Source: Elusimicrobiota bacterium (lineage in GTDB: Bacteria; Elusimicrobiota; Elusimicrobia; Elusimicrobiales; Elusimicrobiaceae). Taken from it: 12,367 nucleotides of DNA. Position numbers and translations under genes: made by a program. Numbering within the stretch: position 1 is the stretch's first letter; every line of letters begins with the position of its first letter. Shown piece by piece: positions 6,220 through 12,367 of the stretch. The DNA lies in contig JAIRMX010000004.1 of the NCBI GenBank assembly GCA_031258375.1, positions 1 to 12,367 of the forward strand, read 5' to 3'. Under the pieces are notes generated by a model that was not told the origin of the DNA, ran no database searches, and saw only the letters and a program-made list of their open reading frames with translations.

Positions 6220-7431
6220 ATGAAAGTGCTTGGCATGATAATGGCCGGAGGTAAAGGCGAGCGTTTATTTCCGCTTACAAAAGAACGTTCAAAACCTTCG
6301 GTTCCCTTCGGCGGGAAATACAGAATTATTGATTTTGTCTTATCTAATTTCGTAAATTCAAATATTTTTTCTTCCTATATTTTGGTGCAGTATTTGTCGC
6401 AGTCTTTAATCGAATATTTAAGAACAAGCTGGACCACGCGCGGCATTATCAAAGATCATTTTTTAACTATAGTCCCGCCGCAAATGCGGCTTGGCGAAAT
6501 TTGGTACCGCGGCACGGCGGACGCCATACGCCAAAATATCAGCCTTATAAACGATTTCGCGCCGGATTTAATTGCCATATTCGGCGCCGATCATATTTAC
6601 AGAATGGACATCAGCAAAATGATAGATTTCCATATCAAGAGCAAAGCCGACGTTACGGTAGCCGCAAATATCGTATCGCTTAAAGAAGCTTCTTCTTTCG
6701 GCATAATGACGGTTAATAACGCAAACCGCATTATAAGTTTTGACGAAAAACCCGCCAGCCCCAAACCAATCCCCGGCAATACTAAATTCGCTTATGCTTC
6801 TATGGGCAATTATATTTTTGACAAAAACGTTTTGCTCAAAATACTTCAGCAAAAATATTGCGACGTTCCTTCGCTCGATTTCGGCAAAAATATTATACCC
6901 GCGATTTTAAAACAATACCGCACTTTTGCATACGATTTCCACTCGGATAAACTTGCGGGAATAAAGCCTTATGAAGAACAGGGTTATTGGCGGGACGTAG
7001 GCACTATAGAAGCTTATTGGCAGGCCAATATGGATTTGCTCGGCGAAAAACCGAAATTTGATTTGAACAATCCTCTCTGGCCTATAAATACTTCCGTGCA
7101 TAATACTCCGCCCACCGCGTATATGGGCGGCGAAATAGAGCGCAGCATGCTCAGCAACGGCTGCATAATATATCCCAAAACGGTAATAAAAAACAGCGTT
7201 ATTGCAAGCAATATAACCGTTATGGAAGGCGCGGTAATCGAAGACAGCATAATAATGGATTCTTGCACAATAGGCAAAAACGCGCGCTTAAAAAAAGTGA
7301 TAATCGATCGCTTTAATATTATCCCTGCCGGCGCGAGCATAGGCATTAATAAAGAAAACGATTCGCAAAATTATTTTATCGATCCTTCGGGCATAGTCGT
7401 TATACCGCGCGGCAGAACCAAATTTTTATAG
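6220..7431 (+). CDS. glgC: Glucose-1-phosphate adenylyltransferase (ADP-glucose pyrophosphorylase)
   Basis: Makes ADP-glucose from glucose-1-phosphate and ATP, the committed step of bacterial glycogen synthesis. The nucleotidyltransferase domain (1-270) has AGGKGERLFPLTKERSKP (9-26) with the pyrophosphorylase signature, PFGGKYRIIDF (29-39), WYRGTADA (95-102), FGADHIYRMD (121-130), FDEKP (174-178) and GYWRDVGT (255-262). A left-handed beta-helix with hexapeptide repeats (CIIYPKTVIKNSVIAS... at about 315-375) closes the protein. The length of 403 is normal. AAGGAGA (6208-6214) before the ATG supports the start. ybeY begins 1 bp after the stop. No other glycogen gene is in the window. Very confident. 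Confidence 0.96.
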   Translation: MKVLGMIMAGGKGERLFPLTKERSKPSVPFGGKYRIIDFVLSNFVNSNIFSSYILVQYLSQSLIEYLRTSWTTRGIIKDHFLTIVPPQMRLGEIWYRGTADAIRQNISLINDFAPDLIAIFGADHIYRMDISKMIDFHIKSKADVTVAANIVSLKEASSFGIMTVNNANRIISFDEKPASPKPIPGNTKFAYASMGNYIFDKNVLLKILQQKYCDVPSLDFGKNIIPAILKQYRTFAYDFHSDKLAGIKPYEEQGYWRDVGTIEAYWQANMDLLGEKPKFDLNNPLWPINTSVHNTPPTAYMGGEIERSMLSNGCIIYPKTVIKNSVIASNITVMEGAVIEDSIIMDSCTIGKNARLKKVIIDRFNIIPAGASIGINKENDSQNYFIDPSGIVVIPRGRTKFL

Positions 7432-7432
7432 A

Positions 7433-7861
7433 ATGCAAATAAACGTATTTTATAATGCGCCTTTGCCGAAACGATGCCGCGCGACTTCAAAATATAAAGC
7501 CGCCGCACGCGCGGCTTTAGGCGTTTTGAAACGCAAAAAAGGCGAGCTTAATATTATAATCGTAAGCGGCAAACAAATGCGCCGCATTAATAAACAATTT
7601 TTAAATCACGATTATGTGACGGACGTAATTTCTTTCGGGTATGATTTTTGTGGAGAGGACAAAGAACCTTTTGGCGATATCTTTGTATGTTTTGAGCAGG
7701 CAAAAAAACAGGCTTTAGAACAAAAACACGGCGCGCTATTTGAAATGCTTACGCTTATTGCGCACGGCGCATTGCATTTAGCCGGCCACAATGATAATAC
7801 CGATAAACTGCGCACGGCAATGAACGCCAAAGCCGAGCAAATCGCAAAATTGCTGACCTAA
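7433..7861 (+). CDS. ybeY: Endoribonuclease YbeY (rRNA maturation factor)
   Basis: YbeY is a zinc-dependent RNase involved in 16S rRNA 3' end maturation and ribosome quality control. The 142-residue protein has RRINKQFLNHDYVTDVISF (50-68), the family core, FGDIFVC (80-86) and the metal motif HGALHLAGHND (111-121). The usual motif HGxLHLxGxDH has a third His; here the equivalent position is Asp121, with His119 two residues earlier. Asp at this place is also known from Bacteroidota-type YbeY, so I regard it as a variant and not a lesion. The ATG is 1 bp after the glgC stop with no Shine-Dalgarno of its own in the usual place, implying translational coupling. In many genomes ybeY pairs with phoH or era; the glgC pairing here is less usual. 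Confidence 0.93.
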   Translation: MQINVFYNAPLPKRCRATSKYKAAARAALGVLKRKKGELNIIIVSGKQMRRINKQFLNHDYVTDVISFGYDFCGEDKEPFGDIFVCFEQAKKQALEQKHGALFEMLTLIAHGALHLAGHNDNTDKLRTAMNAKAEQIAKLLT

Positions 7862-7876
7862 AGAACCTCGGGTAAA

Positions 7877-7915
7877 GGAATTTTTACGCATAAAGGTTTT
7901 ATACAGGTAAATTCC
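7877..7915. terminator. Weak hairpin between convergent ybeY and pilin
   Basis: GGAATTT..AC (7877-7887) can pair with GTAAATTCC (7907-7915), with a two-base bulge; an ACTTTTTAT stretch follows. It lies between convergent genes where a terminator is expected. The stem is AT-rich and imperfect. Confidence 0.25.
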
Positions 7916-7957
7916 AACTTTTTATACCAATTACCATATTTGCAAATATTGAATTAT

Positions 7958-8625
7958 TTAAATTGTTATTTTCCAGCATTTTGCCCAGTTATTATTACAG
8001 TACTCCGGCGGTAGCAGAGTAGGCGTAGCCGCGCGTCCCAAACTCTGGCAAACACGGTTATATTTCGGATCTGAGCTTCCCGATATGCAAATAATGTCAT
8101 TATTATCTCTATATTCAAGACAATATTTGGAACAATCGCTACCGCTGCTTTCTTTATAAAAAACTTGGGCAAAAGATCCGCTTTGATAATCTATGCAACC
8201 AGAAGTCTCATATGAAAACCTGCCGTCCGTGATGTGAACATAACCACCAAAGCTTTCTTCCGGATTTGCTTGAACAACTGTTCCGTTTGGAATATCTATA
8301 TCTAATTTGCGCATATCAACCGTGCATTGTCCCGTTGTAAGATAATGTCTTTTATTGGACTCGGCTATCGCACGTAACATAACGAGGGCTTGAGTTGCCC
8401 TTGCTTTTTCTACGGCGTTTTGATATTGCGGCAAAGCAATAGCGGCGAGAATAGCGATAATGATGACAACGACGAGAAGTTCTATAAGGGTAAAACCTTT
8501 AATTCTCAGAGGAATGCGGGGGGGGGGGGGGTATATTGTTGATTGTTTATGGCAGAATTTTTTACAGTATCCGCCGTTTTATTTAATATGTTTTTACCGC
8601 TGTTGTTTTGATTAAATATTTTCAT
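7958..8625 (-). CDS. Type IV pilin-like protein, Cys-rich, poly-C leader, assembled out of frame
   Basis: The ATG at 8623-8625 (AAAGGAG upstream) opens a leader with NKTADTVKNSAIN and ends in TPPPP within a C14 tract. The prepilin motif KGFTLIELLVVVIIIAIL begins at 8500, followed by ALPQYQNAVEKAR. The mature part is 178 residues with eight Cys, suggesting several disulfides in the exported pilin. As assembled the leader frame ends at TGA soon after the tract; 12 or 15 C would connect it to the pilin. A TTG at 8434 is a poor start because it omits the cleavage site and membrane helix. The leader resembles that of the pilin at 3559 at peptide level, supporting its translation. It sits alone between ybeY and a hydrolase gene, with its own promoter, and no pilus-assembly genes are near. 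Confidence 0.8.
8518..8531. repeat. Homopolymer G14 (C14 in pilin leader)
   Basis: Fourteen consecutive G on plus, inside the leader of the minus-strand pilin starting at 8625. Frame restoration needs 12 or 15 bases. Confidence 0.9.
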
Positions 8626-8726
8626 ATTTTTTGACTCCTTTTATCCTTTATTAAAAGATTAATTAAAAATTTTTCACAAATTTATTTTTCTGTCTTTCTT
8701 TTCCATTTTATAATAACTTAATAATA

Positions 8727-8755
8727 AGTATAATAAAAAAGCAATTTTATTGCAA
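8727..8755 (-). promoter_or_regulatory. Candidate sigma70-type promoter of pilin at 8625
   Basis: On the minus strand TTGCAA (8750-8755), 17-bp spacer, TATACT (8727-8732). It gives a 5' leader of about 95 nt before the ATG at 8625, with AAAGGAG as ribosome binding site. Confidence 0.5.
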
Positions 8756-8825
8756 GCAAAATATATGCCCTTATGTTTTATAATTTTATTCTTTTTGTTT
8801 ATCAATCCGCATAAATTTGTAAAAT

Positions 8826-9716
8826 ATGAATATGATAATATTGATAAGTTTATCTTTGCCGGCTTTGATAATTTTTATTATAGTTTATATCGCGTATGTG
8901 CAGAGCGGCCGCATCCTGAACCGTAAAAATACGAGGCGCCAGATTAGCGTCTATCCCGACCAATTTAAAGTCCCTTTTGAAAATGTCATATTTAAAAATA
9001 AAGACGGTATTCTTTTAAAAGGTTGGTTTATTCCCGCCGCGCAAGAAAGTTCAAAAACTATAATTTTAATGCACGGCTGGAATATGAACAAAGGCAATAT
9101 TTTGGCGAATACCGTTTTTTTGCGCGATAAAAATTATAATCTTTTTTATTTTGATTTTCGCTCAAACGGCGAAAGCGGCGACGGCAAAACTTCGGTAGGA
9201 TACTTTGAAATACGAGATGCCCAAGCCGCAATTGAAGCGTTGCAAAAAACGCGTTATGAAGCAGCCCGCGAAATTGCCGTTTACGGCATATCTATGGGCG
9301 CGGCGGTAGCTATTTATGAAGCCGCCCATAATCCGCTAATCAAAGCGGTCGTTGCCGAAGCCTGCTATTATTCTTACGAAAAGGTCGTTGCCCGATGGGC
9401 CAAAGAACATAAACGCGCGCCTTATTTCCCTATCGTGGCTTTAACTTTATTTTTCGCGCGCAAACGTTTAGGCGTAAACCCCGAAAATTTCAGCCCGCGC
9501 CAAAATATCCGCAAACTGTCCGGCAAGCCGATATTTATTATAAACGGAGCCGACGATATGCTCGCCCCGCGTCGCGACGCCAGAAAACTTTTTGCAAAAG
9601 CGTCGGAGCCTAAACAATTGTGGATTGTTCCCAACGCTTCGCATACGGAAGTAGCCGAAGTTGCCGGGCAGCAGTACAAAAACCGTCTGGAACAATTCTT
9701 TGAAAAATATTTGTAA
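8826..9716 (+). CDS. Membrane-anchored alpha/beta hydrolase
   Basis: A 296-residue serine hydrolase-fold protein. An N-terminal hydrophobic segment (about 3-25) anchors it, with the catalytic domain probably outside the cytoplasm or membrane-associated. The fold shows LMHGW (81-85) for the oxyanion region, a nucleophile elbow GISMG (Ser156), an acid in GADD (Asp243/244) and His273 in NASHTEV, a complete triad. It resembles the YqkD/FrsA-like group of esterases or peptidases; the substrate is not predictable. No good Shine-Dalgarno precedes the ATG at 8826, in very AT-rich DNA; the second Met (codon 3) is an alternative. The metallopeptidase gene follows after 47 bp with a GC-rich hairpin between them. 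Confidence 0.85.
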   Translation: MNMIILISLSLPALIIFIIVYIAYVQSGRILNRKNTRRQISVYPDQFKVPFENVIFKNKDGILLKGWFIPAAQESSKTIILMHGWNMNKGNILANTVFLRDKNYNLFYFDFRSNGESGDGKTSVGYFEIRDAQAAIEALQKTRYEAAREIAVYGISMGAAVAIYEAAHNPLIKAVVAEACYYSYEKVVARWAKEHKRAPYFPIVALTLFFARKRLGVNPENFSPRQNIRKLSGKPIFIINGADDMLAPRRDARKLFAKASEPKQLWIVPNASHTEVAEVAGQQYKNRLEQFFEKYL

Positions 9717-9720
9717 TAAG

Positions 9721-9750
9721 CCGCGCGCCGTAAAATCCCGCGCGGGTTTT
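9721..9750 (+). terminator. GC-rich hairpin with short T-run between hydrolase and metallopeptidase genes
   Basis: CCGCGCG (9721-9727) pairs with CGCGCGG (9739-9745) around an 11-nt loop, then GTTTT. An overlapping palindrome CCCGCGCGGG (9737-9746) offers an alternative fold. Only four T follow, so it is at best a partial terminator or an mRNA-stabilising element inside the gene run. Confidence 0.4.
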
Positions 9751-9763
9751 ATAGAGTACACTT

Positions 9764-10420
9764 ATGGCAGAAATCGATATAGAAACTACAATCAGCGATG
9801 TAAAAATTTTTATAGAAAAATTAAAAAACGACTTGCCGGAAGTTTTTTCTTCCCGCGGCTTGGAAAGTTCCGCGCCGACTCCGGGCAAAGTATTATATCA
9901 AGGGGATTTGCTTGAAAGCGATATTATCGTTAATCCCGATATAGAAAAATCTTCGGCCGCTTTGGAAAACGGCCGCGTCGTAATTTATCTTAAGTCAAAA
10001 GACGATAATGCCGGCGGCATTGTAGAGAATTGGCTGCGTTCCCGCGCGACGGAAATTCTAACGCGGCGCGCAGGGGAGTGGGCTGAGAAAATGGGCGTGC
10101 GGTATAATAATATCGCAGTTAAAGACCAAAAAACCATGTGGGCGAGCTGCAGTCAAAAAAATAATTTAAATTTTTCTTATCGCATTATAAAAATGCCTAA
10201 GGTTATAATGGATTATCTCATAGTGCACGAGCTTGCCCATTTAATACATTTTAACCACGGCGCCGATTATTGGGCGACTGTCGCGCAATATTGCCCCGAT
10301 TATAAAGAACACCGCAAGTGGCTTAATAATAACAAATATGCGGTTCTTGCAGACGTAGAAATAAAATATATCCCGCCTTCCGAACAAAATACTACGGAGA
10401 CTGCTGTGGAAAATGTTTAA
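9764..10420 (+). CDS. YgjP-type (DUF45 / SprT-like) zinc metallopeptidase
   Basis: A 218-residue protein with the gluzincin motif HELAH (155-159) and third ligand His165 in HFNHGADYW (162-170), the usual YgjP layout. MWASCS (125-130) corresponds to the family's RWGSCS. An N-terminal domain (about 40-100) has the expected strand pattern, and the N-terminal 35 residues are extra and helical. Family members are often annotated as M48 or DUF45 peptidases or as partners of type I restriction genes, with no firm substrate. The C-terminal tail after about 200 is low-complexity. The gene overlaps the amidase gene by 8 bp, indicating coupled translation; there is no classical Shine-Dalgarno before the ATG at 9764. 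Confidence 0.85.
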   Translation: MAEIDIETTISDVKIFIEKLKNDLPEVFSSRGLESSAPTPGKVLYQGDLLESDIIVNPDIEKSSAALENGRVVIYLKSKDDNAGGIVENWLRSRATEILTRRAGEWAEKMGVRYNNIAVKDQKTMWASCSQKNNLNFSYRIIKMPKVIMDYLIVHELAHLIHFNHGADYWATVAQYCPDYKEHRKWLNNNKYAVLADVEIKYIPPSEQNTTETAVENV

Positions 10421-12023
10421 AAAGATACTTTTTATCGTTTTTGTTCTTATGTTTCTTTCCCGCGCTTTCGGGCAGGATAAGACGCCCGTAGAAATGCTCG
10501 GCAAGAATAAAGGAACGATAAAAGTATTAAATGAAAATGACGGGACTTATATTGAAGCTCTTGCAGTAGCGAAAATATTAAAAATGCAAGTAAGCTGGTT
10601 CGGTAAATCCGGCCAGCTTAATTTAAAAAACACCGGCGGCTATTTTTGCGTTTTGCGCGGCGGGCAAGATTTTGCCGTAGTAAACGGGAAGGAAGAAAAA
10701 CTTTCTAGGTCTATTATCGTCCGCGAAGGGGTTTTGTATGTTCCGTTTGATTTTTTAAAAGGCTCTATCGGCAAAGCCGCGGGATACGACGTTTCTTTTT
10801 CCGACAATAAAATAAGCGTGGAAAAATTTTATAATCTTGAATTGCTCAATATTGAAAAAACGGACAACGGCTCTAAAATAATCTTCTCGCAAAAAAGTAT
10901 TTTTAAGCCTGTCGTCGCGCGCAAAGGTAAAAGAAGGACGGAAATATTCTTTCCAAACGCGGTGATAAAAAGGCAAGAAACCTTGAGCGCGCAAGATAAT
11001 TTTATCGACCGCGTCGTAATATCGGAGAATAAAAAAGGCGTCGATATTATATTCCTGCTTAAAAAAACCGCGCTTTACAACGATATTTACGACGGCGAGA
11101 ATTCGACCCTCGTTTTTGAGGCTTCAAAAAACAAAATTTCAAAACCGGAATTTAAAGCAATTGCTCCTTTGCCTAAAGAAAGCGGCAATAAACGCGACGT
11201 CGCGCCTGCTGCTTCGGCTTTGCCCGAATCGTCCGTTCCATCCAATATATTGCGCACGGCGGTTAATAAAGTCATAGCGCCCTCGGTGGTAAATCTCGAC
11301 GGCAAACCCGGCAAAAACAAACGCAGAATCCGCGTTTTGATAGACGCCGGACACGGCGATAAAGACCCCGGAGCCGTGCGGCGCGGCAGCGCGAAAGAAA
11401 AAGACCTCAACCTCGCGGTGGCAAAAGAACTTTATTCTCTGCTCGGCAAAGATAAAGATTTTAACGTGAAAATGACGCGCGGCAGCGACGTTTTTATAAC
11501 TCTCGGAAATCGCGCTAAAATGGCCAACGATTTTAAAGCGGATATCTTTATTTCTATTCACGCAAACGCCGCAAAACGCGCGTCTGCCGACGGCTTTGAA
11601 GTTTATTTCCGTTCCGATAAAGCTTCTTCCGCAGAAGCCGCCGAAACCGCCGCTTTGGAAAACGAAGCTTTGCAATATGAAGGCAAGTCCGCGGCGGCGG
11701 TAAGTTTTGCGGATTTACTTTTAAAATCGCTTGCTCTCAACGAAAACATGAACGAATCTTCCAAAATCGCCAGTCATATCAGAAACGCGGTGGCCAAAAA
11801 CAGCAGAAGCATAGGCATAAAAGTATATCAGAATAACTGTATAAAACAAGCAAATTTTTACGTGCTGCGCGGCGTTAACGCGCCGGCAGTATTAATTGAA
11901 ATGGGATATTTAAGCAATGCCAACGACAAAAAACGTCTTAACTCCAAGCCTTCCCGCGCGAAAATAGCCGAGAGTTTGCGCGACGGCATAATTTCTTATG
12001 CAAAAGCCGAAGGCTGGAAGTAG
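10413..12023 (+). CDS. N-acetylmuramoyl-L-alanine amidase (Amidase_3), periplasmic
   Basis: Cleaves the amide bond between MurNAc and the stem peptide of peptidoglycan, as in AmiA/B/C cell separation. A signal peptide (1-20; KK, hydrophobic, AFG) is followed by a domain resembling the copper-amine-oxidase N-terminal wall-binding fold (about 34-136), then an AMIN-like beta domain (about 140-237), a linker rich in Ala, Pro and Ser (245-300), and the catalytic domain (306-532). Zinc ligands are His314 in DAGHGDKDPG, Glu329 in KEKDLNLA and His383 in SIHANA; the catalytic Glu496 lies in VLIEMGYLSN. About 50 residues inserted at 400-460 match the regulatory-helix position of AmiB/C-type enzymes. 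The length of 536 is reasonable. The start overlaps the preceding metallopeptidase gene by 8 bp. Confident in the enzyme, less so in the N-terminal domain names. Confidence 0.93.
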   Translation: MFKKILFIVFVLMFLSRAFGQDKTPVEMLGKNKGTIKVLNENDGTYIEALAVAKILKMQVSWFGKSGQLNLKNTGGYFCVLRGGQDFAVVNGKEEKLSRSIIVREGVLYVPFDFLKGSIGKAAGYDVSFSDNKISVEKFYNLELLNIEKTDNGSKIIFSQKSIFKPVVARKGKRRTEIFFPNAVIKRQETLSAQDNFIDRVVISENKKGVDIIFLLKKTALYNDIYDGENSTLVFEASKNKISKPEFKAIAPLPKESGNKRDVAPAASALPESSVPSNILRTAVNKVIAPSVVNLDGKPGKNKRRIRVLIDAGHGDKDPGAVRRGSAKEKDLNLAVAKELYSLLGKDKDFNVKMTRGSDVFITLGNRAKMANDFKADIFISIHANAAKRASADGFEVYFRSDKASSAEAAETAALENEALQYEGKSAAAVSFADLLLKSLALNENMNESSKIASHIRNAVAKNSRSIGIKVYQNNCIKQANFYVLRGVNAPAVLIEMGYLSNANDKKRLNSKPSRAKIAESLRDGIISYAKAEGWK

Positions 12024-12183
12024 GCTAATATATGTATACGCGGCTAGAAACTTTGGGTATGGCAAGAAATAAAGAACTATTAAAAAACTGTTTCAAAGAA
12101 AGCAATTTTCTTTTGTTTTTTAAATGACAAATATTTGTCTCTCGTTTTAATTTTAATAAAAGAATAAAATATTTTATATAATA

Positions 12184-12192
12184 TGCTATAAT
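12184..12192 (+). promoter_or_regulatory. Extended -10 promoter candidate of the right-edge pilin
   Basis: TGCTATAAT is a perfect extended -10, about 40 nt upstream of the ATG at 12232. No clear -35. The 12024-12183 stretch before it shows only an AT-rich weak hairpin near 12094-12115 and a 31-codon ATG frame. Confidence 0.4.
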
Positions 12193-12231
12193 AATTTTTA
12201 TAATAAAGCTAAACAAAAGGAGACATAAAAA

Positions 12232-12367
12232 ATGCCGCAAAACCCAAAAAAAAATATGCACCACAATTCTATCAAGAATACCCCCCCCCCCCCCCGCACT
12301 CTCTGAGAATTAAAGGATTTACTTTAATTGAACTTCTCGTTGTTGTCATTATAATCGGCATTCTTGC
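12232..12367 (+). CDS. Type IV pilin-like protein, poly-C leader, partial and assembled out of frame
   Basis: AAAAGGAGA (12215-12223) precedes the ATG at 12232. The leader (MPQNPKKN..., ending NSIKNTPPPP) enters a C15 tract at 12281-12295. KGFTLIELLVVVIIIGIL starts at 12312, with mature Glu5 present, and runs off the window. With 15 C the leader frame ends in TGA at 12304-12306; 13 or 16 C would fuse leader and pilin. A second in-frame Met (12256) changes nothing in the frame. The leader differs from the other two but keeps NS.I..TPPPP before the tract. The body is not visible. Confidence 0.75.
12281..12295. repeat. Homopolymer C15 in pilin leader
   Basis: Fifteen consecutive C between the start codon at 12232 and the prepilin cleavage motif at 12312. 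In-frame lengths are 13 and 16. Confidence 0.9.

Noticed and set aside
12032..12127. 31-codon ATG frame after the amidase
   Set aside because: No convincing ribosome binding site, no recognised motif, AT-rich sequence overlapping a weak hairpin; not enough to call a gene.
1..12367. CRISPR array, tRNA or rRNA genes
   Set aside because: No regularly spaced repeats and no recognisable tRNA or rRNA sequence were seen on either strand by eye.

Overview
The window looks like a chromosome segment of an Elusimicrobiota-type bacterium (Elusimicrobium or Endomicrobium relatives, often gut-dwelling). The main clue is several single-gene type IV pilin-like proteins with an N-terminus of the GFTLIELLVVVIIIGIL kind and an ALPQY..AVEKAR continuation, scattered among housekeeping genes. 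Other clues are an AT-rich genome with GC-richer housekeeping genes, and ThyX. The assignment is an inference from sequence style, not from a database search.

Left part (1-3580): the window opens inside the leader of one pilin gene (minus strand). A long AT-rich intergenic region follows, with a striking inverted repeat, and then a two-gene operon (503-2501, plus) for an AAA/ABC-type ATPase and an RloB-like TOPRIM-type protein. This resembles RloA/RloB or AbiL anti-phage modules. Behind it lie a decayed transposase fragment and a second pilin gene (minus). The 89-bp start region of that pilin is an almost exact direct copy of the one at the left edge, so the defence operon sits between two recombination-capable pilin leaders.

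Middle (3729-7861, plus): a secreted protein with a FlgT-like N-terminus and FG-GAP-like repeats lies 22 bp before thyX (flavin-dependent thymidylate synthase). A strong intrinsic terminator follows. Next come glgC (ADP-glucose pyrophosphorylase) and ybeY (rRNA-maturation endoribonuclease), 1 bp apart.

Right part (7958-12367): a third pilin gene (minus), then a run on the plus strand of a membrane-anchored alpha/beta hydrolase, a YgjP-type metallopeptidase and an N-acetylmuramoyl-L-alanine amidase. The amidase start overlaps the end of the metallopeptidase gene. A fourth pilin gene is cut by the right edge.

The most unusual signal is in the pilins. All three whose leaders are fully visible carry a homopolymeric C tract (14, 14 and 15 C on the coding strand) between the start codon and the GFTLIE cleavage motif. 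In all three the tract length, as assembled, puts the start codon out of frame with the pilin. The leaders encode related peptides in the start-codon frame that end in TPPPP. This fits a family of contingency (phase-variable) pilin loci switched by poly-C slippage, all OFF in this consensus. Homopolymer assembly error is the main competing explanation.
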